A stretch of DNA of 8,636 nucleotides. It comes from CALFCX01 sp041650595. GTDB lineage: Bacteria > Margulisbacteria > WOR-1 > JAKLHX01. The notes below the pieces were generated by a model. That model saw only the letters and a program-made list of their open reading frames with translations. It had not been told where the DNA came from and ran no database searches. This document shows positions 1-6,956 of this stretch, piece by piece. Positions within the stretch are counted from its first letter, which is position 1, and each line of letters starts with the position of its first letter. The stretch lies in assembly GCA_041650595.1 (NCBI GenBank), contig JBAZKW010000031.1, positions 1-8,636 on the forward strand. Reading direction: 5' to 3'. The translations under genes were made by a program, and so were the position numbers.

Positions 1-5
1 TTCAG

Positions 6-70
6 TGTAGATTGCAAAATGGTTTGAGAATTCTGCAAAATGGTTTGGCAAAAACTTACAAGGTTTTTCG
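6..70. repeat. Mu-right-like transposon end (attR) with tandem transposase sites
   Basis: The sequence begins with TGTA at position 6. It carries two exact copies of the 14-mer TGCAAAATGGTTTG at 13-26 and 34-47, with starts 21 bp apart. A weaker third copy lies around 54-68 (ACAAGGTTTTT). The outer 25 bp (6-30) match the reverse complement of 8584-8608 at 19 of 25 positions, including TGTA and the 11-mer TGGTTTGAGAA. In phage Mu the ends start with TG, and the right end has adjacent 22-bp transposase sites R1 and R2. The layout here is the same, next to mor, where Mu's element would normally continue into late genes. That these are transposase-binding sites is inferred from the repeats, orientation and position. 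Confidence 0.8.
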
Positions 71-163
71 ACCGATTGCAATAGGGCGCACTAATCTTGT
101 CTGATTTCAATGAGTTGATCAGTTGGGGGAAAAATAGAAGGGGATATGAGCTATCGGCGCTTG

Positions 164-448
164 TTATGAGGCTGCAAGCTTTGCCGTTTTGTGCTTATTA
201 TCTACAATATTTCGGATCATGGCCACTGTTAGGCCATGTAAACGGGCCAGTTCACGATAATTGGCCCCAGTAAATTCACTCCTTATCCGGCAGTTTCTTG
301 ACCATCGGTCAACGGTTTCCCTCTTATTGATGTAAATGGATTCACCTCCGAAGCTGTCAACCAGCTTTAACAAGGCTTCAACCCCGATAACCTCAGAGAG
401 TTCTTTCAGATTTTCGGGTAATTCTTTTACTGTGATACAATGGTTCAT
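164..448 (-). CDS. mor: Mor-family transcription activator
   Basis: This 94-aa protein belongs to the Mor/C family, the phage Mu middle- and late-promoter activators that act as dimers on promoters lacking a good -35 box. The N-terminal part (about residues 11-40) has the family pattern LSEVIGVEALLKLVDSFGGESIYI, a helical dimerisation segment followed by the GG-x-x-IYI strand. The C-terminal helix-turn-helix is at about residues 59-83 (F-x-G-x-NY-x-ELAR...GLT...IRNIV). I chose the ATG at 448, preceded by GGGAG. A TTG at 460 in the same frame is possible but has a weaker site. It is the last gene before the element end, and 262 bp of non-coding DNA separate it from the capsid gene, so it may have its own promoter. 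In Mu, mor is followed by the lysis and morphogenesis genes, and none exist here. Family assignment is confident. The target promoter is unknown. Confidence 0.9.
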   Translation of the reverse strand: MNHCITVKELPENLKELSEVIGVEALLKLVDSFGGESIYINKRETVDRWSRNCRIRSEFTGANYRELARLHGLTVAMIRNIVDNKHKTAKLAAS

Positions 449-555
449 CGCTCCCTGCAAAAACCTGATTTGCTAAACCCTGTGTGCATTTTTCGCACAT
501 TGGGAATGGCTGCCGCTAAAAAACCTCTCTAATTCGTTTCCCTTTTGCCTCTTGA

Positions 556-580
556 TGCAAATTTCAATGCGTAATTTGCA
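556..580. promoter_or_regulatory. Inverted repeat upstream of mor, possible operator
   Basis: TGCAAATT (556-563) and AATTTGCA (573-580) form perfect 8-bp arms around a 9-bp spacer. It lies about 110 bp upstream of the mor start in the non-coding gap. The spacing suits a dimeric DNA-binding protein. Which protein binds, if any, is not shown by the sequence. Confidence 0.35.
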
Positions 581-639
581 ATGGGCCTTCTGGCAGTAAA
601 AATATTCTTTCCTACAACAAAGGTTTAAAAAGAGGTTTT

Positions 640-722
640 GATGTCTGCCTTTATGGTTCTAAGGATCTTGGCGGGAAGCAGACATCGGCCACCTCTGGGG
701 CCAAGGAGGGAGGTCCCGCCAA
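640..722 (-). other. Predicted H-type RNA pseudoknot after the capsid gene
   Basis: Two perfect 9-bp inverted repeats interleave. GATGTCTGC (640-648) pairs with GCAGACATC (678-686), and TTGGCGGGA (668-676) pairs with TCCCGCCAA (714-722). The order is arm B, arm A, B', A', with one base (677) between A and B', as in a pseudoknot with stacked helices. The long loop also contains a GGCC...GGCC mini-hairpin at 687-702. In the capsid transcript (minus strand) arm A' starts directly after the capsid stop codon. A short T run follows about 8 nt after the last arm. It may be a terminator, an RNA stabiliser or a regulatory element before mor. The pairing is seen in the sequence. The function is inferred. 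Confidence 0.5.
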
Positions 723-1826
723 TTAAGGTATTGACTTATAACCGCCACGGTAATCACTTATAGATCCCCCAAATTCGAACCGGATTTTCAATCCGAAGAA
801 ATCATCATTAATGGCAGACATTGGGTCCCGCTCAAAGACAATTTCAGGTTCTTCTTTCCCATTGAGGTACTGCATCTCAATAATAGGGACTTCTTCTTTA
901 TTGCGAATAACTCCCCAGGCAGTTCCTGTTAGAAAAGGAGGCGTGGCGATCCTTTCATTATGATCACCAAATAAATGATAACAGGGGTTCACCTGCATAT
1001 TGGTCAGGTCATTTGCGGAATAAACATATTTGGCCTGATTTACTTTAACTGCTTCATCCCATATGGACGAGGCCACAACTAAATGAAATTGAGGTTTGCT
1101 AAGGTCAATGCCCATAACGTCGTTTGACGGCCCTGGCTCAGTCATTGCGGCTAAGGCTGTTATCGCCGCTGTAACCGCAGAGATAGAGACTACATCGCTA
1201 CCCAAGTTGCCATGATCTGCGCTAAACCAGGCTGTGCCGTCATTGCAATTGTCATTATTGATCCACATGTTCCAGATATAGCGGGCATGGGTTTTCCTTG
1301 ATACATGCCCAGCTCTCAGGATCAGCCGCTTTAAAAGCCCTATATTGTCATTTACAATAGTTTTCCTGGATACTGGGATGACAAATCCCTTTTGGAGGAT
1401 ATCGAATGGATTATGCGCCTCGGTAATGGCAGGCATATCAGGGTAATCCTCAGCTTCAGGCTCTATAGGCGGCAAATCATCCCAACATCCAGTCTCTATG
1501 AAGGCACACCTGCCTAAACGGTTTGCAGGGGCCTTTTGGCTAATCAGAATCTCATCGAAATAGTTGATATTGTTGTATCCTACAGAAAGGAACCTGTTAA
1601 GGCTGTTTGCCAAAGCTTTAGGAAAGGAGCCGGCATTAATCGCCATTCTAGCCCTTAGATCGGGAGGCAATTGTTTTGGAGAAAAAAAGCCGGTTAAGTC
1701 TGCATCTCCTGTATAATACCGATACAGGGCACAAAAGGTAAAGGGCCTTGATCCCTCTGTTGGTTTCCTAAGGCCGAATACTGTGTCCATTTCATTCTGT
1801 AACTGTAATTCATCTACAATACCCAT
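723..1826 (-). CDS. Phage major capsid protein, HK97 fold
   Basis: This 367-aa protein matches from memory the tailed-phage major capsid family whose members are often fused or adjacent to a prohead protease. The N-terminal region has the family's SRPFTFCALYRYYTGD (about 26-41) and a SFPKALANSLNRFL segment (67-80). Next come the GDLP-like turn WDDLPP (115-120), the P-domain signature GFVIPVSRKTIVNDNIG (147-163), DGTAWFSADHGNLGS (196-210), NPCYHLFGD (280-288) and the C-terminal FGGSISDYRGGYKS (352-365). The length fits a complete shell protein without a protease domain. The start has a strong site (AAGGAGAT). It lies 29 bp after the 142-aa gene, so the two probably share a transcript. No protease, scaffold, portal or terminase gene is present, so assembly would need partners from elsewhere. 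The pattern of conserved blocks is clear, but I did not run an alignment. Confidence 0.85.
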   Translation of the reverse strand: MGIVDELQLQNEMDTVFGLRKPTEGSRPFTFCALYRYYTGDADLTGFFSPKQLPPDLRARMAINAGSFPKALANSLNRFLSVGYNNINYFDEILISQKAPANRLGRCAFIETGCWDDLPPIEPEAEDYPDMPAITEAHNPFDILQKGFVIPVSRKTIVNDNIGLLKRLILRAGHVSRKTHARYIWNMWINNDNCNDGTAWFSADHGNLGSDVVSISAVTAAITALAAMTEPGPSNDVMGIDLSKPQFHLVVASSIWDEAVKVNQAKYVYSANDLTNMQVNPCYHLFGDHNERIATPPFLTGTAWGVIRNKEEVPIIEMQYLNGKEEPEIVFERDPMSAINDDFFGLKIRFEFGGSISDYRGGYKSIP

Positions 1827-1855
1827 ATTGCATCTCCTTCTTAAATAGAGGACGT

Positions 1856-2284
1856 TTAAGCCTCTTCATTTTTATGCTTTGTTGCGATTGCTTTGAGTTT
1901 ATTCAGAATATCCTCACATCCAGGCAATTGAGGCTTACCGAAAATCTTGATTGCCTTCTCAAGCTTTTCGGTAATTTCGTGAAAATCGGCAGGCAACACC
2001 CTTCCTTCGCCATATTCAGTTATGGCAATCAGCCCTTTTGCTCTCTGCATAATATATTTGGGCTTCTCTTTAACCTTTTTCACCGCCTCTTTCAGGACAT
2101 CGGCCTGATCCTCCAACCAATCTCGGATATACGAGCCCAGATCATACCCTAACCCCTCTCTGTTAAAGAGTTGATCATCTGTGCAACATAGCAAATCGAC
2201 GAAGACTGCCAATTTGCGGGCATGGTTTTCCAGCTCGTATTCAATGTTGCTAACAATATCAAAATTTAGTTCGTCCTGTATCAT
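1856..2284 (-). CDS. Uncharacterised 142-aa protein upstream of capsid gene
   Basis: I do not recognise this protein. It has no signal peptide or membrane segment. It looks mostly helical, with charged stretches that could form amphipathic helices at about residues 52-84 (DWLEDQADVLKEAVKKVKEK region) and 103-136, ending in a Lys/Glu-rich tail. The start is set by a near-ideal ribosome-binding site, AAGGAGGT, 5-6 bp before ATG, stronger than most in this window. A 52-bp gap with a -10-like box separates it from the XRE gene, and the capsid gene follows after 29 bp. The pairing with the capsid gene and the strong translation signals suggest a capsid-related role such as scaffold, size determinant or decoration, or a regulator of late expression. 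This rests on position only. Confidence 0.75.
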   Translation of the reverse strand: MIQDELNFDIVSNIEYELENHARKLAVFVDLLCCTDDQLFNREGLGYDLGSYIRDWLEDQADVLKEAVKKVKEKPKYIMQRAKGLIAITEYGEGRVLPADFHEITEKLEKAIKIFGKPQLPGCEDILNKLKAIATKHKNEEA

Positions 2285-2304
2285 AGCTACCTCCTTCCTA
2301 ATCG

Positions 2305-2310
2305 TTTATA
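2305..2310 (-). promoter_or_regulatory. Possible -10 box for the 142-aa/capsid unit
   Basis: On the minus strand TATAAA lies 20 bp upstream of the 142-aa start, in an AT-rich 52-bp gap. No TTGACA-like box is found 16-18 bp further upstream (GCCTGG there). A -10 without a -35 is what Mor-activated promoters of Mu look like. Assignment to Mor is inference. Confidence 0.3.
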
Positions 2311-2336
2311 ATTTTTGTTATATTGATCCAGGCAGG

Positions 2337-2648
2337 CTACCGCCTTTTACGATCCAGAAACCTGGAAGCCATCCGCAATACATATTCCGCATGGTATAGT
2401 TGTCTGTTTCTTTTGTGCTCTGTGGCAAGCGCAAGGCATTCTTGTATCTCACCCCTTGAAAGGCAGAGTATCGCGCCCACGGCCCATATGGTTTCATCCG
2501 TGGGGATAGCGCGGCCGATCTCTATATGCATAATCGTCTCTTCTTTGGCCTCTGCAAGCTTTGCGAGTTCTTTCTGAGAAAGTCCGCTCTTCAATCGCCT
2601 TTCTTTGATTATTTCCCAGAGCCTCATATTATCGTCTATTTTTTCCAT
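2337..2648 (-). CDS. XRE-type helix-turn-helix protein
   Basis: This 103-aa protein has an XRE/Cro-like helix-turn-helix at about residues 10-60. The recognition pattern is SGLSQKELAKLAEAKEETIMHIEIGRAIP, then the typical fifth helix. The C-terminal 40 residues are basic (KRNRQLYHAEYVLRMASRFLDRKRR region) with no known domain. It overlaps the end of gemA by 20 bp, so the two are probably translated in a coupled way. The chosen ATG at 2648 has GAGGA upstream. An internal ATG at 2627 would give 96 aa and keep the whole HTH. As a third HTH regulator, near the early/late boundary, it may modulate the following capsid unit. Its target is unknown. Confidence 0.8.
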   Translation of the reverse strand: MEKIDDNMRLWEIIKERRLKSGLSQKELAKLAEAKEETIMHIEIGRAIPTDETIWAVGAILCLSRGEIQECLALATEHKRNRQLYHAEYVLRMASRFLDRKRR

Positions 2649-3171
2649 CCTGCTTTTTCCTCGCCCTTTGCAATAAAGGCGTTATCACCGCGTCAACATG
2701 GTTGTCTCTTAGAAACGCAAGGTCTGACACAGGGCCATTTTCAAGGCTCTTCGTCTGTCGCCATAGAAAGCCCCTGAGCCCTCGCTTACTGTCCGTGCGT
2801 CCGTCATCAAAATCCAGCGTCCACAAGGTTTCTATCCATGCCAGTTGTTTATTTGAGGCAAAGCCTCGCCTTCCCTTTGGAAACCTCTTGTCCCAACTTG
2901 CAAGGTGCTCAAAATATGCAGTCTCACGTCTTTGAGGTTTTAACTCCTTCGGATTAAAAACCTTTGTCCCCTTGGCCTTCAGCTCATCAATCAATTCAGA
3001 ACGTTGCTCAAGGGATAGAGAACTCAAAGAGGCCTTGCCGAACATCTGTCTGGCCAGTTCCCGGCAATCATCCAGCTCCATGCCTAATTGAGCCCTGGCC
3101 TTGTGTATGGCCTTGTTCTGTCTCAGGTACAGCTCCTTGTCTGGATCTATCTTTGCGTTGCTGTTCTTCAT
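2629..3171 (-). CDS. gemA: GemA-like phage protein (Mu gp16 family)
   Basis: This 180-aa protein resembles the GemA/DUF1018 family of Mu-like phages. Mu GemA affects host gene expression and DNA supercoiling, and its biochemical role is poorly known. The first family block is at about residues 20-68 (KAIHKARAQLGMELDDCRELARQMFGK..S...LSLEQRSELIDELKAKG). The second is at 105-140 (ASNKQLAWIETLW ... D..GLRGFLWRQT), with the conserved Q-x-x-x-I-x-x-LW pattern. The tail is Lys/Arg-rich. The start overlaps the stop of the winged-helix gene by 4 bp (ATGA). The place in the operon, after B and before mor, matches Mu. Family assignment is good and function is uncertain. Confidence 0.85.
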   Translation of the reverse strand: MKNSNAKIDPDKELYLRQNKAIHKARAQLGMELDDCRELARQMFGKASLSSLSLEQRSELIDELKAKGTKVFNPKELKPQRRETAYFEHLASWDKRFPKGRRGFASNKQLAWIETLWTLDFDDGRTDSKRGLRGFLWRQTKSLENGPVSDLAFLRDNHVDAVITPLLQRARKKQDGKNRR

Positions 3172-3623
3172 TCCTTTGCGCCTCGCAGCCTCTTAAGCCT
3201 TGCACACTTGGCTGAATTGGCCGGTGTTTGCGGCCCCGGATCTTTAATAAGCGCCCAGCCTGACAATCCCTCTCTTCTGAGATAGCCAAGATGCATCAGA
3301 CAGAGCAGATATTCCTTGACAGTGCCCCTGGCAGCGCCGCTTAATCTCTCGATTTCATCCGTGTCAAACTGCCTGTAAGACCTTACCAGGTGCCAGATCA
3401 CATCCAAAAAGGTCCGCCTGGGCTTTTTGGGCACATACTTATACAGGCCTTTTCCTATCCGCTCGACTTCACCGGCCTTTTTCAGATCAGAAACATATGA
3501 GAGGATATTGTGTTTTTCACGATATGTTTGGATATCAATCCGTTCAGCAATATCCCGGACCCTGAAGGTTCCAAGTTCCTTGGCCACCTGCCTGATCTTT
3601 TCCGTAAGGCCGGATCTGGGCAT
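3168..3623 (-). CDS. Winged-helix DNA-binding protein, two domains
   Basis: This 151-aa protein looks like two winged-helix units in tandem. The first spans about residues 5-65 (FRVRDIAERIDI...ILSYVSDLKKAGEVERIGKGLYKYV), and its last part is the classic wing. The second spans about 70-127 (FDTDEIERLSGAARGTVKEYLLCLMHLGYLRREG...WALIK). The tail is basic. It starts 4 bp after the B stop codon, with GAGGGGG upstream, and ends overlapping gemA by 4 bp, so it belongs to the early operon. Similar small proteins sit after B in some Mu-like prophages, but I know no assigned function. It could be a regulator or could take the role of the DNA-binding domain missing from B. Confidence 0.75.
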   Translation of the reverse strand: MPRSGLTEKIRQVAKELGTFRVRDIAERIDIQTYREKHNILSYVSDLKKAGEVERIGKGLYKYVPKKPRRTFLDVIWHLVRSYRQFDTDEIERLSGAARGTVKEYLLCLMHLGYLRREGLSGWALIKDPGPQTPANSAKCARLKRLRGAKE

Positions 3624-3627
3624 TTCA

Positions 3628-4329
3628 TTACCCCCTCAAACCGTCTTTGATTGCCTTTTGGACCATGTCATCCGTCACTTCCGTGCAACCATTAACGCGG
3701 CAAAGCTCGGCAATTCTGCGGATCTCCCGGCACACGGGCCTGAAATCACCCTCTGCGGCCTGTTGCAGCATCTCGGCCTGACCCATCGTCAACTTCAACC
3801 CTTCTGCTTGCTGAGCGAACATAAAGACATCCTGTGCCTTGATCGGCTCAAATTCCACATGGCGGACTGTCCGGCTCCATATCCGCCGTTCATGCTTCAT
3901 CATATGGATTAACCCCTTTTCACCCACCAGGGCGAAAGGGGCAAAAGTCACGTCGGCAATGTCTCTTATCCATTCAAGCAGGCTGTCATTCAATTTGTCC
4001 GCCTCATCAACAACCACTGTCCGTGGCGACTTGCGCAAGGTGTCTACAATGGCATTGAAGGCGGGCTGTTTGCGTTTGGGTGTAGGGTCCACCTGGAGTT
4101 CAAAGCACATGTCCTGCAACATCCACAGCTCTGATTGCCGCCACCCCTTCAACACCCTGCAATAGGTCCAGCCCTCCTTTGCTGCAAAATAACGGGCCGT
4201 TGTAGTCTTCCCCCTGCCCGCAGGGCCGGTAAAGGCCAAAAGGGTGGGCTCGCCTAAAGATCTTTCGCGCTCCTTCATCGCGCTGTTGAACTTCAACACG
4301 TTATTGGTCTGAACAAAGACATTACCCAT
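3628..4329 (-). CDS. muB: MuB-like AAA+ transposition ATPase, short form
   Basis: This 233-aa P-loop ATPase works with transposase A. In Mu, B coats DNA in an ATP-dependent way, selects the target and activates A. The Walker A motif is GPAGRGKT (35-42), Walker B is VVVDEAD (105-111), a sensor-1-like strand is ALVGEKGL (133-140), and an arginine-rich ERRIWSR (147-153) is a candidate arginine finger. A C-terminal helical lid covers about 164-232. Phage Mu B has 312 aa with an N-terminal HTH domain before the ATPase. Here the Walker A motif comes at residue 35, so that domain is absent. The ATG overlaps the A stop codon by 8 bp (ATGGGTAA) behind an AGGAGG site inside the end of A, so the two are translationally coupled. 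Assignment is confident from motifs and context. Confidence 0.92.
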   Translation of the reverse strand: MGNVFVQTNNVLKFNSAMKERERSLGEPTLLAFTGPAGRGKTTTARYFAAKEGWTYCRVLKGWRQSELWMLQDMCFELQVDPTPKRKQPAFNAIVDTLRKSPRTVVVDEADKLNDSLLEWIRDIADVTFAPFALVGEKGLIHMMKHERRIWSRTVRHVEFEPIKAQDVFMFAQQAEGLKLTMGQAEMLQQAAEGDFRPVCREIRRIAELCRVNGCTEVTDDMVQKAIKDGLRG

Positions 4330-6445
4330 GTGTACTTTCCTCCTTTTCAGGGCCTGCTATGAAGAATTCAAACAGCAAATCAAAATGTTCCTTAAACGTG
4401 CTGTATTCATCTGTTTTTTCGTAATATCTCATAAACGCCATCTCATCCAGGGTCAGCGTTTCTTTTTTGCACTCCCTTTCAAGATAGCTTTCGTAACGCT
4501 CAGACTCCGTTTCCCATTTCACCCTCTTCTCGGGCCACTCCAAGACCTTAATCTTTTTGGCCTCTACCTCCATCTTTTCGGCCTCTGCCTTGGTAAGTGG
4601 GATATACTTCATGCCACCGGGAAGCGCCTTGAGTTCAGGGCCTTGGGTCCTCTCAGGCAGGGCGATAAGCTCAGGGGCAGTTTCAACCCATGACCGCGCA
4701 AATTTTTCAGTCTCCTTTTTCAGTCTTCTTTTCTGCTCAATCCCTTGCTTGACCTCTTCTTCATCTTCCGGCCTTCCCAAAAGCCTTGCCACAGGATGAA
4801 CCGGCCTGACCGCCGGGGCCTCACAAATAAGCTCCGTTCCCGTCCGGTCGTAAACGTAAACCTTGGACTTATCCAAAAGATCATACCGAACCAGGACAGG
4901 ATCTTTGTATCCGTAAAGGGCACTGTCATAATAGTTCGTGCCGAACATGCGTATGCCGTTTCTATGGACGGTCTTATCTTCCATAGCCAACATAAGAAAA
5001 CTCAGTAGTTTCTCATCTATTCCCGGACCCTTACCGGCCTCGAATACATCACCGGGGCAGCGGCCTTTAAGTGCTTCGTGGGGCCTTTTTGCATATTTTT
5101 CAACCCATCCATAAAGCATCTGATCAACCTCTTTAATGGTAGGCGCCCAGTCCCCATATTTTTTTTCATGGATCTTTTTATGCAGCTTCTCATTGCGAAG
5201 AAGGCGGGCGGGCTTTTTGTCAATGGATGTTCCGGTGTAGGTGGGCATCAACCGTTCAAACTCGCTCATTGTCCCGAAAAAACGCTCAACGGGTTTGGAC
5301 TGTCCGTGATAAGGCCATGCAAAAAGAGGCTCAATTCCAAGCCGCCCAAACATGCCCTGAAAACCGGCGTTTTCAAAGTCAATTTCCGTGTTGGTAAAGA
5401 CATCCGCCTTAAAGGCCCGGCCATTGTCCAAGTACGCGACCTTCGGTATTTTTCCAAGGTTCAGGATGGCGTTTCTAAGTGCAGCCGCAATGCCTTGAAT
5501 GTTTTCCGTTGGCATGATGAACCATCCCACAGGATAGCATGAGGCCCAGTCATAAAAGAGAATCAGGGCCATTCTTGAAGGCTTGCCCGTGAAGGGGTTT
5601 AGGATCTCAAAATTAAGCTTATGACCGTCTGCAACCAGGACGTCTCCAACGTCCAGCCGGTTGATGTCACGCTCAATATATGGCAGCACTTTATCATTGA
5701 GCGCCTTTTCACCTTCCCTGCAAAACACCCATGTGTCGTAATGCCTATTCTGCCAATTGATCACAAAATTTCTAAGGGTGGTTAAGGAACTCGGGGAGGG
5801 GAGACCTTGTTCTTCCAGCTTCATTTTTGCAAGGCGAGCGACTTCCGATATACGCAACTGGTTGGGATGAAGGGCAAATTTTAGCAGGGCGTCTTTTTCG
5901 TCATCAGTGACTTTGCATGAGCCTTTGCGGTTTCCGTACCGGTCTGCAAGGCATGTGTAATCCTTACAAAGGCTGTATTCCTTTCTCCAACCCTCAAGGG
6001 TACTATAGCTCTTTTCTCCAAGTATTTCATAAAGCTGGGGGTGAAGGTTCCCGGTGTTGTAACCATTAATGAAGGTCTTTCCAGCTTCAACCTTTGAGCG
6101 GCCTTCCCTTTTGGCCGCATTCTTGGTCCTTGTGAAAGAGTCAACAAGCGTCGCTCTGGCCAAGGCCACCTTATCACGCCTTTTATCCAGGCAACTCCCA
6201 TCCAGGGGCAAAGGAAGCTGCCTGTTGTTTGTCCTAACAGGCAACAATGGGTCTATTTCAGAGAGTTGGCATTGGCTCAAAGCAAGTTTGACGTCTGCGG
6301 GAAGGCTGGAAACAGTGACCTGCAAAGTCCCGTTACTGTCATTGATATGTTGCCAATTTTCTTTCATAAGCCGATTGCGAACGGTGCCCTTGCTGACACC
6401 TAAATTTTTCGCTATTTCTGAAAGTGTAACCGTCTCTTCAACCAT
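4322..6445 (-). CDS. muA: Mu-type DDE transposase A
   Basis: This 707-aa transposase, in the size range of Mu A (663 aa), cuts and joins the element ends to target DNA. The N-terminal HTH (about 5-30, SEIAKNLGVSKGTVRNRLMKENW) and the SSLPADVKLAL segment (46-56) are typical of Mu A homologues. A DNA-binding region covers about 85-240. The integrase-like core carries D273 (VADGHK), D340 (YLDNGRAFK) and E387 (KPVERFF). The D-D distance of 67 equals that in Mu A (D269/D336). A Mu-type beta-barrel follows (about 480-545), then a charged C-terminal tail of the sort that contacts B and ClpX in Mu. It starts 31 bp after the preceding gene, with a poor GGGGCGG site, and is coupled to B at its end. All three catalytic residues are intact, so it is probably active. 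Confidence 0.95.
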   Translation of the reverse strand: MVEETVTLSEIAKNLGVSKGTVRNRLMKENWQHINDSNGTLQVTVSSLPADVKLALSQCQLSEIDPLLPVRTNNRQLPLPLDGSCLDKRRDKVALARATLVDSFTRTKNAAKREGRSKVEAGKTFINGYNTGNLHPQLYEILGEKSYSTLEGWRKEYSLCKDYTCLADRYGNRKGSCKVTDDEKDALLKFALHPNQLRISEVARLAKMKLEEQGLPSPSSLTTLRNFVINWQNRHYDTWVFCREGEKALNDKVLPYIERDINRLDVGDVLVADGHKLNFEILNPFTGKPSRMALILFYDWASCYPVGWFIMPTENIQGIAAALRNAILNLGKIPKVAYLDNGRAFKADVFTNTEIDFENAGFQGMFGRLGIEPLFAWPYHGQSKPVERFFGTMSEFERLMPTYTGTSIDKKPARLLRNEKLHKKIHEKKYGDWAPTIKEVDQMLYGWVEKYAKRPHEALKGRCPGDVFEAGKGPGIDEKLLSFLMLAMEDKTVHRNGIRMFGTNYYDSALYGYKDPVLVRYDLLDKSKVYVYDRTGTELICEAPAVRPVHPVARLLGRPEDEEEVKQGIEQKRRLKKETEKFARSWVETAPELIALPERTQGPELKALPGGMKYIPLTKAEAEKMEVEAKKIKVLEWPEKRVKWETESERYESYLERECKKETLTLDEMAFMRYYEKTDEYSTFKEHFDLLFEFFIAGPEKEESTHG

Positions 6446-6476
6446 CCGCCCCGAATCCCTTTTTCTGATAATCCTT

Positions 6477-6956
6477 TCAACTCTCTGTTATTTCTTGAAG
6501 AAACATTAACCTCTTTTTCTTTTCCGCCTGCTGTTTTTTAATCCCCTCATCAAGTTTTTGAATCTCAGCCCTAAGGGCTTCAGGCCCCGGCATCACAAAG
6601 AGTCCAACCAATTTGCCTAAAATGACCAATGGTTCATTGTTTCCGGTGACATGACAAAAGGCCGGTAGAAACTCAGCCGGAATGTGGCGACCTAGCCGCC
6701 CGTTAATCTCATCCGATTGACGTGTCCATGAATCAATCATCTCTTTGGTAATGGCCTCGCTGAGGTGATGGCTCATCTCTCCGGCTATTTGATGTCTGGA
6801 AAGTGGACTCTCTTTGATAGCGGTACAGAGGGATAAACGAAGCTGATCAATGATCCTGAATTTGCCTTCCGTGGATTGCTGTGGCGCGGACAAGGACTGA
6901 AGATAATCGAAAATATTCAGTTGCCTATCGTCAATTCTTAGCTTTCCTTTAGACAT
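6477..6956 (-). CDS. Conserved Mu-like early protein of unknown function
   Basis: This 159-aa protein is of a type often found directly upstream of A in Mu-like prophages, with no function known to me. It has a variable N-terminus (1-32). A helical conserved core follows at about 34-125 (LRLSLCTAIKESPLSRHQIAGEMSHHL ... ITKEMIDSWTRQS ... IPAEFLPAFCHVTGNNEPL..L). The pattern 'SRHQIAGEMS...ITKEMIDSWT' looks like a helix-turn-helix-type fold. A Lys/Gln/Glu-rich helix, probably a coiled coil, spans 126-155. I chose ATG 6956, which has AAGGTGAGG just upstream. A TTG at 6992 in the same frame adds 12 residues but lacks a good site. It may assist transposition or early control, which is inferred from position only. 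Confidence 0.8.
   Translation of the reverse strand: MSKGKLRIDDRQLNIFDYLQSLSAPQQSTEGKFRIIDQLRLSLCTAIKESPLSRHQIAGEMSHHLSEAITKEMIDSWTRQSDEINGRLGRHIPAEFLPAFCHVTGNNEPLVILGKLVGLFVMPGPEALRAEIQKLDEGIKKQQAEKKKRLMFLQEITES

Noticed and set aside
6..47. CRISPR-like short repeats
   Set aside because: Only two full copies, 14 bp each with 7-bp gaps, are far too short for CRISPR. They match the inverse motif at the other end and fit transposase sites.
3427..3912. 161-aa open frame on the plus strand
   Set aside because: It lies antisense to the B ATPase and winged-helix genes, both with clear motifs, and has no recognisable domain or proper start context.
5078..5542. 154-aa open frame on the plus strand
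   Set aside because: It is antisense to the catalytic core of transposase A and is a shadow of that gene's codon pattern.
3628..6445. Tn7- or CAST-type transposition module
   Set aside because: Transposase and ATPase resemble TnsB/TnsC, but no TnsA, TniQ, Cas gene or guide RNA is present, while GemA, Mor and Ner-like genes place it with Mu.
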